64,000 nt of DNA from an uncultured Faecalibacterium sp. (GTDB lineage Bacteria; Bacillota; Clostridia; Oscillospirales; Ruminococcaceae), in assembly GCA_934547065.1 (NCBI GenBank), contig CAKTEF010000009.1:1-64000 (forward strand). The letters run 5' to 3'. Numbering within the stretch: the stretch's first letter is position 1; each line of letters opens with the position of its first letter. This document shows positions 23,162-34,086 of this stretch, in pieces. The notes beneath the pieces were generated by a model that ran no database searches, was not told where the DNA came from, and saw only the letters and a list, made by a program, of their open reading frames with translations. The position numbers and the translations under genes were made by a program.

Positions 23162-24826
23162 ATGCAGTTAAATGGTTCTCAGATTTTTGTTGAGGTCCTC
23201 TGCGAGCAGGGGGTGGATACCATTTTCGGCTATCCCGGCGGCGCAGTGCTGAACCTTTACGATGAGCTGTACAAAAATTCAGACCGCATCCACCACATTC
23301 TGACGGCGCACGAACAGGGCGCTTCCCACGCAGCCGACGGCTATGCCCGCGCGACCGGCCGCACCGGTGTGGTGCTGGCCACCAGCGGCCCGGGTGCCAC
23401 CAACCTGGTCACCGGCATCGCCACCGCTTACATGGACTCGGTGCCCATGGTCGCGTTCACCGGCAACGTTGCCACCCCCGGCCTTGGCAAGGACAGCTTC
23501 CAGGAAGCCTACATCGAGGGCATCACAATGCCCATCACCAAGCACAATTTCACGGTGCGCCGGGTGGAAGACCTGGCCGACACCATGCGCTCGGCCTTCC
23601 GCATTGCACAGAGCGGCCGCAAGGGCCCTGTGCTGGTGGATATCCCCAAGGACGTGACCGCAGCGGTCTGTGAGTTCACCCCCAAGCAGCCGGAAAAGAT
23701 CCGCACCGTGACCACCTATGACGCACAGCAGGTCAAGTGGGCCGCCGACATCATCAACGCGGCCAAGCGCCCGCTGGTCTACTTTGGCGGCGGCGTGCGC
23801 AGCGCGGCTTCCTGCCAGCCGCTGCGTGACCTGATCCACAAAGCGGAGATCCCGGCCACCTACACCCTGATGGCCGCCGGTGTGGTCCCCTACGGCGACC
23901 CGATGAACATTGGCATGATCGGCATGCACGGCTGCTACACCTCCAACCGGGCCGTGGCGGAATGCGATGTCCTGATCGCACTGGGCACCCGCTTTTCGGA
24001 CCGTGTGGCCCTGAACCCCAAGACCTTTGCCAAAAACGCCACCATCATCCAGATCGACATTGACCCCAGCGAGCTGGGCAAGAACGTGGATGTGGATCTT
24101 GCCATTTCCGGTGATGTCTCCTATGTGCTGGGCGGGATGCTCCCCCTCATTGAGGAACAGAAGCACCCCGACTGGATGAAGATGATCCGCGAGTGGCAGG
24201 CGCAGGATTACCACCCGGTGTCTGACCCCACCCGCCTGATGCCCCATCAGGTCATCGGCGAGGTGTGCAGCCAGTGCGGGCCGGAAGCCGTGTATGTCAC
24301 CGACGTGGGCCAGCACCAGATGTGGGCGGCCCAGTATATCCGCCACACCAAGAGCCGCGGCTTTATCACCAGCGGCGGCCTGGGCACCATGGGCTTTGGC
24401 TACGGTGCCGCCATCGGCGCACAGGTGGCCCTGGGCCGCAGCCAGCGGGTGGTTATGTTCACGGGCGACGGCTCGTTCCACATGAACCTGAACGAAGCCT
24501 GCACGGCTGTCAGCTATGAGCTGCCCATCATCACCGTCATCTTCAACAACCAGGTGCTTGGCATGGTCCGCCAGTGGCAGACCGCATTCTATGGCAAGCG
24601 CTTCTCCCAGACCGATCCCCACCGCAGGACCGATTTTGTCAAGCTGGCCGAGGGCTTTGGCCTGAAAGGCTACCGCTGCCAGAATCTTGCTGAGTTTCAG
24701 GCTGCTTTTGCCGACGCACTGAAGCAGAAAGGCCCTACCTGGATCGAGTGCGTGATCGACAAGGATGAAAAGGTCCTGCCCATGATCCCCGGCGGCGGCG
24801 ATATCAACGACATCATCATGGAATAA
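23162..24826 (+). CDS. ilvB: acetolactate synthase large subunit
   Basis: 554 aa, TPP enzyme. Condenses two pyruvates (or pyruvate and 2-oxobutanoate) to acetohydroxy acids. N-terminal GYPGGAVLNLYDEL with catalytic Glu in TAHEQGA, central FAD-type domain, and TPP-binding MFTGDGSFHMNLNE...NN near residues 430-460. ATG 23162 behind AGGAGC. Followed 12 bases later by the small subunit. First gene of the ilvB-N-C-D group. Confidence 0.95.
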   Translation: MQLNGSQIFVEVLCEQGVDTIFGYPGGAVLNLYDELYKNSDRIHHILTAHEQGASHAADGYARATGRTGVVLATSGPGATNLVTGIATAYMDSVPMVAFTGNVATPGLGKDSFQEAYIEGITMPITKHNFTVRRVEDLADTMRSAFRIAQSGRKGPVLVDIPKDVTAAVCEFTPKQPEKIRTVTTYDAQQVKWAADIINAAKRPLVYFGGGVRSAASCQPLRDLIHKAEIPATYTLMAAGVVPYGDPMNIGMIGMHGCYTSNRAVAECDVLIALGTRFSDRVALNPKTFAKNATIIQIDIDPSELGKNVDVDLAISGDVSYVLGGMLPLIEEQKHPDWMKMIREWQAQDYHPVSDPTRLMPHQVIGEVCSQCGPEAVYVTDVGQHQMWAAQYIRHTKSRGFITSGGLGTMGFGYGAAIGAQVALGRSQRVVMFTGDGSFHMNLNEACTAVSYELPIITVIFNNQVLGMVRQWQTAFYGKRFSQTDPHRRTDFVKLAEGFGLKGYRCQNLAEFQAAFADALKQKGPTWIECVIDKDEKVLPMIPGGGDINDIIME

Positions 24827-24838
24827 GGAGGACGCACC

Positions 24839-25405
24839 ATGGAATCCAAACGCAGAGTCATCAGCCTGCTGGTGGACAACCAGAGCGGCGTTCTGGCGCG
24901 GGTGTCCAACCTGTTCTGCCGCCGCGGCTTCAACATTGACAGCCTGACGGTGTCCGCCACCAACGATCCGGCGGTCAGCCGCATCACCGTGACCATTACC
25001 AGCGACGAAAAGGCGCTGAGCCAGCTCATCCTCCAGACCGAGCGGCTGGAAGTGACCCGGCAGGTGTTCGTGCTGGACCACGAAAACGCACTGGAGCGGG
25101 AGCTGCTGCTGCTGAAAGTGGCCGCTGACGTACACAACCGCACCGAGCTGCGGGAGATCGCCAGCATCTACAAAGCCAAGATCATCGACCTTTCCCCCGA
25201 CAGCATGGTGTTTGAGCTGATCGGCAAGCCGGAAAAGATCGACGCATTCCTCAAGATGTTTGCCGACTACAAAATTCTGGAGCAGTGCCGCACCGGTGTG
25301 ACCGCGCTGGAACGCGGCGGGATGCATCAGCACATGCAAAAGCCCCCGCAGGAAGTCCGCGCCGCCCAGCTGCCGCTGCCCGGCACCCACTGCCCCACTG
25401 CCTGA
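24839..25405 (+). CDS. ilvN: acetolactate synthase regulatory subunit
   Basis: 188 aa. N-terminal ACT domain (about 1-75, VDNQSGVLARVSNLF) that binds valine, and C-terminal activation domain (about 80-160). A 25-residue tail after RTGVTALERGG is longer than in most homologs and rich in His, Pro and Gln. AAGGAGG before ATG. Could equally be labelled ilvH. Pairs with IlvB. Confidence 0.93.
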   Translation: MESKRRVISLLVDNQSGVLARVSNLFCRRGFNIDSLTVSATNDPAVSRITVTITSDEKALSQLILQTERLEVTRQVFVLDHENALERELLLLKVAADVHNRTELREIASIYKAKIIDLSPDSMVFELIGKPEKIDAFLKMFADYKILEQCRTGVTALERGGMHQHMQKPPQEVRAAQLPLPGTHCPTA

Positions 25406-25491
25406 GATCCGATTTTCCGGAGCAGGGCCGCCCTCTCCGAAAAAATAAACAACGCTGTGAACCCATCAAAATACAAAACAGGAAAGAGTAA

Positions 25492-26524
<1,033 letters not shown>

Positions 26525-26526
<2 letters not shown>

Positions 26527-26789
26527 CCCTCTCAGTCTCGCTTCGCTCGCCAGCTCTCCCAAAGGGAGAGCCCCTGGCGGATCGGTCAACACTCTGCTGA
26601 CTGAAATAAGCCTGTAATAAGATAAACGCGCCGGGCGCTGTTCTCTCACCCAGCAGCATCAAGTCTGCTGTTGTTGACAAGGGGAGCGGGGCCCGGCATT
26701 TTGTGATAAACGCTCAGACTTGCCCGGCATGCCAAGGGCTCTCCCTTTGGGAGAGCTGGCAGCGCCGTCAGGCGTTGACTGAGAGGGTT
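26525..26789 (+). repeat. long palindromic intergenic repeat R4 (265 bp)
   Basis: Terminal inverted repeats AACCCTCTCAGTC (26525-26537)/GACTGAGAGGGTT (26777-26789). Each end continues into a CAGCTCTCCCAAAGGGAGAG-type hairpin of the R1-R3 pattern, but about 165 bp of other sequence separates the arms, including a GCCGGGCGC...GCCCGGC pairing. Occupies nearly all the ilvC-ilvD gap. Confidence 0.85.
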
Positions 26790-26811
26790 TCAAAAAAGAG
26801 AGGGTTCTAAC

Positions 26812-28470
26812 ATGAGAAGCGACAATGTGACCAAAGGCTCGGAGCGTGCGCCGAACCGGAGCCTGTTTTACGCCCTGGGCTACACCCCCGAAGAACTGGA
26901 CCGCCCGCTGATCGGCGTGGTCAGCGCATACAGCGAGATCGTGCCCGGCCACATGAACCTGGACAAGATCGCGGATGCGGTCAAGGCCGGTGTGGAGATG
27001 GCAGGCGGCACTCCCATCCTGATCCCGGCCATCGGCGTGTGCGACGGCATCGCCATGGGCCATGTGGGCATGAAGTATTCCCTGGCCTCCCGCGAGCTGA
27101 TCTGCGACAGCGTGGAGACCATGCTGATGGCCCACCAGCTGGACGGCCTGGTGCTGGTGCCCAACTGCGATAAGATCGTGCCCGGCATGGTCATGGCCGC
27201 CGTCCGGATGGATGTGCCCGCCGTGGTCTGCTCCGGCGGCCCGATGCTGGCCGGAAGCTATGGCGGCGAGGAAGTCAGCCTTTCCAAGATGTTTGAGGCC
27301 GTGGGTGCCTACAAGGCCGGCATGATCACCGACGAACAGCTGGAGGACTGCACCTGCAATTGCTGCCCCAGCTGCGGCAGCTGCTCCGGCATGTACACCG
27401 CCAACAGCATGAACTGCCTGTGCGAGGCCATCGGCATCGCGCTTCCGGGCAACGGAACCATCCCCGCCGTCTACTCCAAGCGCCTGCAGCTGGCAAAGCA
27501 CGCCGGTATGGCCATCATGGACCTGGTCAACAAGGGCATCACCGCCCGCCAGATCATCAACGAGCGCTCCATCCGCAACGCCCTGACCTGTGATATGGCG
27601 CTGGGCTGCTCCACCAATACCGTGCTGCACCTGCTGGCCATCGCCTACGAGGCCGGGGTGCCTATCGACCTGAAGCTGTTCAACGAGATCAGCGCCAAGA
27701 CCCCCAACCTGTGCCACCTGGCCCCGGCAGGCCCCACCCACATGCCGGACCTGTACGCCGCAGGCGGCATCCCCGCCGTGCAGGCCGAGCTGGCCAAGAA
27801 AGGCCTGTTGGACCTCGACGTGCCCACCGTGACCGGCAAGACCCTGGGCGAGAACATCCAGGGAGCCCGCATCCTGAACGATAAGGCCATCCGCCCCATC
27901 GAGAACCCCTACTCCCCCACCGGCGGCCTGCAGATCCTGTGGGGCAACATTGCCCCGGACGGGTGCGTGGTCAAGCGCAGCGCCGTGGCCCCGGAGATGC
28001 AGGAGCATTCCGGCCCGGCCCGCGTGTTCAACAGCGAGGAGACCGCCATTGCCGCCATCTACGCGGGCGAGATCGTCCCCGGTGATGTGGTCGTCATCCG
28101 CTACGAAGGCCCCAAGGGCGGCCCCGGCATGCGCGAGATGCTGAACCCCACCTCCGCGCTGGCCGGCATGAAGCTGGACAAGACCGTGGCCCTGATCACC
28201 GACGGCCGCTTCTCCGGCGCTTCCCGCGGTGCCGCCATCGGCCATGTCAGCCCGGAAGCTGCTTCCGGCGGCCCCATCGGCCTGATCGAGGAAGGCGATC
28301 TCATCCACATTGATATCCCCAATGCCCGCATCACGCTGGAAGTCAGCGACGAGGTCCTGGCCGAGCGCAAGGCCCGGTATGTGGCCCCAGAGCCCAACAT
28401 CAAGACCGGCTGGCTCAGCCGCTACGCCCGCATGGTCACCAGTGCAAACCTCGGTGCGGTACTGAAGTAA
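26812..28470 (+). CDS. ilvD: dihydroxy-acid dehydratase
   Basis: 552 aa, full length. Dehydrates dihydroxy acids to the 2-oxo acids of valine and isoleucine. Fe-S ligands in LVPNCDKI and [17 protein letters not shown], and C-terminal [22 protein letters not shown] before ATG. Completes ilvB-N-C-D; no ilvE aminotransferase lies in the window. Strong terminator follows. Confidence 0.96.
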   Translation: MRSDNVTKGSERAPNRSLFYALGYTPEELDRPLIGVVSAYSEIVPGHMNLDKIADAVKAGVEMAGGTPILIPAIGVCDGIAMGHVGMKYSLASRELICDSVETMLMAHQLDGLVLVPNCDKIVPGMVMAAVRMDVPAVVCSGGPMLAGSYGGEEVSLSKMFEAVGAYKAGMITDEQLEDCTCNCCPSCGSCSGMYTANSMNCLCEAIGIALPGNGTIPAVYSKRLQLAKHAGMAIMDLVNKGITARQIINERSIRNALTCDMALGCSTNTVLHLLAIAYEAGVPIDLKLFNEISAKTPNLCHLAPAGPTHMPDLYAAGGIPAVQAELAKKGLLDLDVPTVTGKTLGENIQGARILNDKAIRPIENPYSPTGGLQILWGNIAPDGCVVKRSAVAPEMQEHSGPARVFNSEETAIAAIYAGEIVPGDVVVIRYEGPKGGPGMREMLNPTSALAGMKLDKTVALITDGRFSGASRGAAIGHVSPEAASGGPIGLIEEGDLIHIDIPNARITLEVSDEVLAERKARYVAPEPNIKTGWLSRYARMVTSANLGAVLK

Positions 28471-28496
28471 GAGAAGTAAGATCTGTTCGGACAGCA

Positions 28497-28530
28497 AAAG
28501 ACACCGTTTCGGTCGGAAACGGTGTCTTTT
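28497..28530. terminator. bidirectional terminator after ilvD
   Basis: 14-bp perfect stem AAAAGACACCGTTT/AAACGGTGTCTTTT with T6, between convergent genes. Confidence 0.9.
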
Positions 28531-28534
28531 TTCT

Positions 28535-29851
28535 TTATTTTTCCGGCGGCACCGGATCGTCGATCCAGTTGGCCGCAGCCAGCGTTCCTGCCAGGAACAG
28601 CACCACACAGGCTTTGTTGGTGAACCAGGAATGCCACGTCGAATGATTGGTCAGCAGCAGATACCATAGCAGCGGCACACATGCTGCGGCCGCATAGGGC
28701 ATTAACCGCAGCACCCAGCCTTTCTGCCGAAAAACGCCTTTCTTCCAGGCCCATAAGACTGCCACTGCCAGAAATGCAGCTGCCAGATATCGAACAGGCG
28801 TGTCGAAGAATGCCTGGATGTTCTGTTGCAGACAGATCCAGACAGAAAGTCCCTCCTGCTTTCCGCTGTGCGAAGTCCAGAATGCCGCCTCGTTTGCCGC
28901 ATTGGTCAATGCATTTTCGCCGGTGATCCATGCAGCAAGCACCCACTTCAGGCTCCACATCCCGGCATATCCTGCAGCCCAGCAGACCCCTTGCCGGATC
29001 ATCCGCCCTGTCTGCATTTCCGGTGTATCTGCGGGATCCAGCACCAGACAGATCAGCGCAGGGATACCGAATACTGCCGCCGGGTAGGTAAGCAGATCAA
29101 AGTAGGCCAGCGCGATCCCCAGCCCCAGAAAGACAAATCCAGCATTCCGCTTCCTCTGTTCTTCACTCATGCACAAAAGGATCAGCGAGCCGATCGTGTA
29201 CAGATAGTAGCAGCAGGAAAATTGCAGGCTTTTCCCAAATGCAAGCGGCATCAGCATCAGATACGCCATCCCATAGGCAAACGCAGCCGCCCGTTTTTTG
29301 CGCCGGAACAACAGCACACAAACCAACAGGCAGAGCAGCGCCTGTACCATCCGGTTCACTTTTCGTAAGATCCGATAATTCATCAGAAAAAGAAGCGGCC
29401 GGAGCCAGATCTGGTAGCCATGCCAGTATCGGTAATATCCGCTGCTCCCCTCATACGGCTGCCCTTGTACATAATGTGCGATGAGGGAACTGTATGCATC
29501 CATTCCCGAAATGGTGCCGCTGTATGCCATCATGGCCCGCCGCAGCGGGGTATCCTGCGTATCGTCTGCCGCCGTTTTCAACATGATGGAATCCGTGAAA
29601 TTATCCAGCTGACTGGTACACAGCGGCGTGATCTTCTGATATAAGGTTTCCTCCTGCATCAGTTCAGCGGACTCCACCAGGTGCTGCTGCAGCCGCTCGG
29701 CCGGGATCAGGCTGCACACTGCCAGCAGCACTGTACCCAGCACTGCTGACCCCAGGACCAGCAGCAGCCCCTTCAGCAAGTCTTTCCCCCGCGGCTTCCG
29801 GAACAGTTCTGCCAGCAGTGCAGCCATGCCCTTGTTCTTCAATTTATTCAT
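28535..29851 (-). CDS. polytopic membrane protein, probably envelope-glycan related
   Basis: 438 aa with about 10-11 membrane segments. Segment one (about 25-47) is followed by a ~100-residue extracytoplasmic loop rich in charged and Tyr residues, then a run of tightly spaced helices. This resembles lipid-linked-sugar glycosyltransferase (GT-C) or DUF6056-type proteins, but I see no certain motif. Its ATG overlaps the stop of the upstream GT2 gene by 8 bases, so they act together. Lower G+C than the neighbouring ilv genes. Confidence 0.7.
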   Translation of the reverse strand: MNKLKNKGMAALLAELFRKPRGKDLLKGLLLVLGSAVLGTVLLAVCSLIPAERLQQHLVESAELMQEETLYQKITPLCTSQLDNFTDSIMLKTAADDTQDTPLRRAMMAYSGTISGMDAYSSLIAHYVQGQPYEGSSGYYRYWHGYQIWLRPLLFLMNYRILRKVNRMVQALLCLLVCVLLFRRKKRAAAFAYGMAYLMLMPLAFGKSLQFSCCYYLYTIGSLILLCMSEEQRKRNAGFVFLGLGIALAYFDLLTYPAAVFGIPALICLVLDPADTPEMQTGRMIRQGVCWAAGYAGMWSLKWVLAAWITGENALTNAANEAAFWTSHSGKQEGLSVWICLQQNIQAFFDTPVRYLAAAFLAVAVLWAWKKGVFRQKGWVLRLMPYAAAACVPLLWYLLLTNHSTWHSWFTNKACVVLFLAGTLAAANWIDDPVPPEK

Positions 29852-30803
29852 ACTGCGCTTCCCTCCTCAGTTCCTGCAGGCGGTCCTGTAAACGGATCAG
29901 CTGCATTTCAAAATCCTGCCGGTTCTTCTGGACCATGGTTTGGAGCTGCAGGCCCGTAAACAGGGCGTGGATCGCTGCCAGCATCGTAAATCCGCAAACG
30001 ATCAGGGTAGGGAAGTTTGGCACAAAGCCTGTCACAAAATAGGTATGAAGCACCGGGATCATAAATCCCGTAGAGAGTGCCGCAAGCACCAATGCGATCC
30101 AGCCAAAAAATGCAAGCGGTTTGTAATTGCGGAACAAACGCAGGATGGTCCGCAGTACCCGAAAACCATCTACATAGGTATTCAGCTTTGATTCGCTTCC
30201 ACTGGGGCGGTCGCGGTAATCAATGACCAGGTTTTCTACCTGCATGTTTTTGTCGATCGCGTGGATGCTCATTTCCGTCTCGATCTCAAACCCGTGCGAG
30301 AGCACCGGAAAGGACTTGACAAACTGGTAGCTGAATGCCCGGTAACCTGTCATAATATCCTTGATCTCACTGTGAAACAGGCTGTTGATACTCCAACGCA
30401 CCAACGTGTTCCCAAAGTTGTGGAACGGACGCTTGTTTTGCCGGAAATAGGTCGAGGACAAACGATCTCCCACCACCATATCCGCCTGATGCTCCAGCAC
30501 CCGCTGAACCATCTCCCGGCCATATTCCGCAGGGTAAGTGTCATCTCCATCTACCATGATGTACACCTCTGCGTCGATCTCGCGGAACATCCGGCGGATC
30601 ACATTGCCTTTGCCCTGCCGGTACTCATGCCGGACAGTTACCCTCCCCCCGACGCTTTTTGCCAGGGCAGCTGTTCCATCGGTGGAATTGTTATCATATA
30701 TATAGACTCTTGCCTCCGGAAGCTCCCGCTCCCAGTCGGACACCACTTTCCGGATCGTCTGGGCCTCGTTAAAGCAAGGAATCAGCACCGCAATCTTATC
30801 CAT
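29844..30803 (-). CDS. GT2 family glycosyltransferase, polyprenyl-phosphate sugar synthase type
   Basis: 319 aa. GT-A domain (about 1-230) starting IAVLIPCFNEAQTI, with the metal-binding VDGDDTYPAEYG and acceptor-side LSHGFEIETEMSIHA motif, then two C-terminal membrane helices (about 245-300). This matches dolichyl/undecaprenyl-phosphate mannose or glucose synthases that load a sugar onto a lipid for use outside the membrane. The partner membrane protein could be the acceptor-side transferase. ATG 30803 behind AGAAAGGA; a longer frame lacks a ribosome site. Confidence 0.85.
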   Translation of the reverse strand: MDKIAVLIPCFNEAQTIRKVVSDWERELPEARVYIYDNNSTDGTAALAKSVGGRVTVRHEYRQGKGNVIRRMFREIDAEVYIMVDGDDTYPAEYGREMVQRVLEHQADMVVGDRLSSTYFRQNKRPFHNFGNTLVRWSINSLFHSEIKDIMTGYRAFSYQFVKSFPVLSHGFEIETEMSIHAIDKNMQVENLVIDYRDRPSGSESKLNTYVDGFRVLRTILRLFRNYKPLAFFGWIALVLAALSTGFMIPVLHTYFVTGFVPNFPTLIVCGFTMLAAIHALFTGLQLQTMVQKNRQDFEMQLIRLQDRLQELRREAQYE

Positions 30804-30959
30804 GACTTTTTCCTTTCTGTTTTTTCTTATTGTAACACAAAACCGCTGCACTGTCTTTTTTCTTTCCAATTTTCTGCAAAAACACGCTTTTTTCCTGAAA
30901 ATAAGTCATACTCATTGAACAAAATTTTAAGAAATCATGAATTTTCTGTGTTTCAACCA

Positions 30960-30988
30960 TGGACAGGCGGAGTGTTTTCAGGTACAAT
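30960..30988 (+). promoter_or_regulatory. promoter of the purine permease gene
   Basis: TGGACA, 17-bp spacer, TACAAT. Confidence 0.6.
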
Positions 30989-31003
30989 GGGAGCTGTTCT
31001 TTT

Positions 31004-31036
31004 CCGTCCGCATTCCCACGCGGCGGTTTTTATTTT
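31004..31036 (+). terminator. hairpin plus T-run in the permease leader
   Basis: CCG-CCGC pairs with GCGG-CGG, then a T-rich run, only ~10 bases after the predicted start and 20 before the ATG. Could be a leader terminator or a 5' stabilising hairpin. No purine riboswitch fits upstream. Confidence 0.5.
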
Positions 31037-31055
31037 TCACACAGGAGGAACTTTC

Positions 31056-32426
31056 ATGTTAGAAAAATTCTTTCACCTGAAAGAAAACCACACCGATGTC
31101 AAGACCGAGCTGATGGCAGGTGTCACCACCTTCATGACCATGGCCTACATCCTTGCGGTCAACCCCAGCATCCTGTCCGCTTCGGGCATGGATGCCAACG
31201 CCGTCCTGATCGCCACCTCGCTGGCATCGTTCGTTGGCACCGCCCTGATGGCTCTGCTGGCCAACTATCCGTTCGCTCTGGCTCCCGGCATGGGCCTGAA
31301 CGCCTACTTCTCCTACACCGTGGTCCTGACTATGGGGTACAGCTGGCAGCTGGCCCTGATGGCCGTGTTTGTGGAGGGCATCATCTTCATCGTGCTGAGC
31401 CTGACCAACGTGCGTGAGGCCATCTTCAATGCCATCCCCATGACCCTGAAAAGCGCTGTCAGCGTGGGCATCGGCCTGTTCGTTGCCTTTGTCGGCCTGC
31501 AGAACGCCAAGCTGATCGTCAACAGCGACTCCACCCTGGTCACCTACCAGCACTTCAAGGGCGAGGCGTTCCACAGCATCGGCGTGGGTGCCATCCTGGC
31601 TCTGCTGGGTGTGCTGATCACCGCCATCCTGCTGGTCAAAAAGGTCAAGGGCGGCATCCTGTACGGCATCCTGATCACCTGGGTGCTGGGCATCCTGTGC
31701 GAGCTGACCGGCATCTACATTCCCAACCCCGATGTCGGCATGTACAGCGTGATCCCAACCAGCTTCATCAGCTTTGACTTCTCGGCCCTGGGCAAGACCT
31801 TCGGCCAGGTGTTCAAGACCGATTTCAGCGGTGTGGGCATCCTGAACTTCTTCGCCGTGATGTTCTCGTTCCTGTTCGTGGACCTGTTCGATACCCTGGG
31901 CACCCTGATCGGTGTGGCTTCCAAGGCGGACATGCTGGACGAGGAGGGCAAGCTGCCCAACATCAAGGGCGCACTGCTGGCCGACTCCATCGCCACCTGC
32001 GCCGGTGCCGTTCTGGGCACCTCCACCACCACCACATTCGTTGAGAGCGCTTCCGGCGTGACCGAGGGCGGCCGCACCGGCCTGACCAGCATGACCACCG
32101 GTGTGCTGTTCCTGCTGGCCGTGGTGTTCAGCCCCCTGTTCCTGACCATCCCCAGCTTTGCCACCGCCCCGGCCCTGATCGTCGTGGGCTTCTACATGAT
32201 GGGTTCCGCCCTGAAGATCGAGTTCGACGATCCGGCTGAGGGCATCCCCGCATTCCTGACCATCCTGGCCATGCCCACCGCATACAGCATCTCGGAGGGC
32301 ATTGCCATCGGCGTGATCTCCTGGACCCTGCTGAACGTCATCACCGGCAAGGCCAAAGAGAAGAAGATCAGCCCGCTCATGTACATCCTGACCGTGCTGT
32401 TCATCCTCAAGTACATCCTGCTGTAA
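31056..32426 (+). CDS. AzgA-type adenine/guanine/hypoxanthine permease
   Basis: 456 aa, NCS2/AzgA branch, about 12-14 membrane segments. The start FHLKENHTDVKTELMAG, the APGMGLNAYFSY motif in helix 3 region and GTSTTTTFVESASGVTEGG are diagnostic of the PbuG/PbuO/YicO group, which imports purine bases with protons. AGGAGG before ATG 31056; an in-frame upstream extension is ignored. Single-gene unit, terminator follows. Confidence 0.93.
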   Translation: MLEKFFHLKENHTDVKTELMAGVTTFMTMAYILAVNPSILSASGMDANAVLIATSLASFVGTALMALLANYPFALAPGMGLNAYFSYTVVLTMGYSWQLALMAVFVEGIIFIVLSLTNVREAIFNAIPMTLKSAVSVGIGLFVAFVGLQNAKLIVNSDSTLVTYQHFKGEAFHSIGVGAILALLGVLITAILLVKKVKGGILYGILITWVLGILCELTGIYIPNPDVGMYSVIPTSFISFDFSALGKTFGQVFKTDFSGVGILNFFAVMFSFLFVDLFDTLGTLIGVASKADMLDEEGKLPNIKGALLADSIATCAGAVLGTSTTTTFVESASGVTEGGRTGLTSMTTGVLFLLAVVFSPLFLTIPSFATAPALIVVGFYMMGSALKIEFDDPAEGIPAFLTILAMPTAYSISEGIAIGVISWTLLNVITGKAKEKKISPLMYILTVLFILKYILL

Positions 32427-32444
32427 CCGGCAGTTTTTCCCCCC

Positions 32445-32505
32445 CAAAAAAAAACGCGCAGAAAGGCCCCGGCTGCAAAGCCGAGGCTTTTTTGCGTTTT
32501 ATTTT
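32445..32505 (+). terminator. terminator after the purine permease
   Basis: Nested stems (AAACGC/GCGTTT outside, AAGGCC-CGGCT/AGCCG-GGCTT inside) with T-runs. Confidence 0.85.
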
Positions 32506-32668
32506 TAGGGGGACACGGATCTTCCCAACGCTTCCGCATGCCCCATGTTCCGGGGAGCAGACCCGGTCGATAAACAGGGGAATGACCCGACTGCTGATAA
32601 GATCCGCGAACAAGCTGCCCGCCGGTGTGACCTACAACGCGATCATCTTCCGGCATTTTTACAAGCTC

Positions 32669-32977
32669 TCAGCCGCCGAACAGGCCAAAAAAGCTGGTGT
32701 GGGTCATGCCCAGCACCAAAAACAGGATGATGAGGGCAAACAGCACCCCGATGATCATGTCCATCTGGCGTACCGTCAGGGGGAATTTGTCGTACAGCTT
32801 TTCCTTGGGGTTGACAAAATTGGGGTCGTTGTTGTTCAGCAGCTTCTTTTGGGTGGGTTCACCGCCGGCCTTGGCGGCTTCGAACTCCGCCTGCTCCTGC
32901 GCAAGCTTTGCTTCCCGCTGGGCCAGAAGCGCCTCGCGGCGGGCCAGTTCGGCTTCTTTTTCGTTCCGTTCAGACAT
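32669..32977 (-). CDS. small membrane-anchored coiled-coil protein
   Basis: 102 aa. Residues 1-38 are a charged, Ala/Glu/Arg-rich coiled coil (RREALLAQREAKLAQEQAEF), a linker follows, and one membrane helix (about 74-95, MIIGVLFALIILFLVLGM) ends the chain. Family unknown. Encoded alone, with AAGGAGA before ATG. The 160 bases between this gene and the terminator at 32505 hold nothing I can support. Confidence 0.7.
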   Translation of the reverse strand: MSERNEKEAELARREALLAQREAKLAQEQAEFEAAKAGGEPTQKKLLNNNDPNFVNPKEKLYDKFPLTVRQMDMIIGVLFALIILFLVLGMTHTSFFGLFGG

Positions 32978-33069
32978 CGTGGTTCTCCTTGCCGTTTTCT
33001 TTTATTATAACAAAATGGGCCGCCCGCTGCAATGCTGCGGGCGGCCCGGAGAGGCGCTCTCTTGGGGAG

Positions 33070-34068
33070 TTACTTCTTGGCCAGGTACTTGCGGATATCA
33101 ATGGCAACAGCCACAATGATGACAAGGCCCTGCACGATGTAGGTGTAAGAGGAGTTGACGTTCATGAACTGCAGAGCCACTTTCATCAGCTCAAAGACCA
33201 GAACGCCGACCAGAATGCCGGGGACAGTGCCGACACCGCCGGTGGTGGAAACGCCGCCGATGGTAGAAGCTGCGATAGCGTCCAGCTCATAGCCCATTGC
33301 AGTGTTGACGGATGCGCCGCCGGACTTTGCAGCCAGCAGACAGCCAGCCAGACCGAACATGCAGGAAGCGAGGATGTAGATGCGGATCTTGGTGGCGTAA
33401 ACGTTGACACCGGCCACCTCAGCAGCAGCCTCGTTGCCGCCGATGGCGTACATGTACTTGCCGTGACGGGTCTTGTTGTACAGGAACCAGAAGCAGGCAG
33501 CCACGACCAGGGCGATCCAGATCAGAACGGGGACACCGACGATGGTGTTGGATGCCAGAGAAGTGAAGTTCTTGTTCAGGGAGCCGATGGGGGTACCGCC
33601 GGTGTACACCAGGCAGATACCGTAAACCACCTGCTGCATGCCCAGGGTGGCGATGAACGGCTGCACCTTGAGGTAGCTGACCACCAGGCCGTTGCACAGG
33701 CCCACAATCGCGCAGATGGCAACGACCAGGATAAAGACCACCGGGGTGGGCAGGGTGGGCATGTTGGGGTAGAACTTACCGGCAGCGCCCTCCGTCTGCG
33801 CAAAGATGCAGGCCAGGCAGGCGGCAAAACCGGCCAGACGGCCAGCCGACAGATCGTTGCCGGTGGTGATCAGGCAGCCGGAGATGCCCAGCGCGATGAT
33901 GTAGCGGATGGACACGTTCTTGAACAGGTTGATCAGGTTTGCAACCGCAAAGAAGTTGGGGTGGATAATGCCGACGATCAGCGAGACCGCAAGCATCAGA
34001 ACGATGATGGCGTTGTTACTGAGCCACTTTTTAACGGCCTTGCCATTCAATTTTTTGGTAGCTTCCAC
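33070..34068 (-). CDS. mglC: galactose/methyl-galactoside-type ABC permease
   Basis: 332 aa, BPD_transp_2 family, about 8-10 membrane helices. Motifs NDLSAGRLAG and MYAIGGNEAAAEVAGVN are typical of MglC/RbsC. GTG start at 34068 behind AAGGAGG. Third gene of the mgl operon, 18 bases after mglA. Imports a hexose with MglA and MglB; exact sugar (galactose, glucose or glucosides) not decided by sequence. Confidence 0.92.
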   Translation of the reverse strand: MEATKKLNGKAVKKWLSNNAIIVLMLAVSLIVGIIHPNFFAVANLINLFKNVSIRYIIALGISGCLITTGNDLSAGRLAGFAACLACIFAQTEGAAGKFYPNMPTLPTPVVFILVVAICAIVGLCNGLVVSYLKVQPFIATLGMQQVVYGICLVYTGGTPIGSLNKNFTSLASNTIVGVPVLIWIALVVAACFWFLYNKTRHGKYMYAIGGNEAAAEVAGVNVYATKIRIYILASCMFGLAGCLLAAKSGGASVNTAMGYELDAIAASTIGGVSTTGGVGTVPGILVGVLVFELMKVALQFMNVNSSYTYIVQGLVIIVAVAIDIRKYLAKK

Positions 34069-34086
34069 GATAGACAGCCTCCTTAT

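Noticed and set aside
30804..31055. Purine riboswitch before the purine permease
   Set aside because: No purine-aptamer core is seen, and the predicted transcript starts too close to the hairpin.
32506..32668. Short frames in the gap before the coiled-coil membrane protein
   Set aside because: No ribosome sites, no recognisable similarity, frames on both strands equally long.
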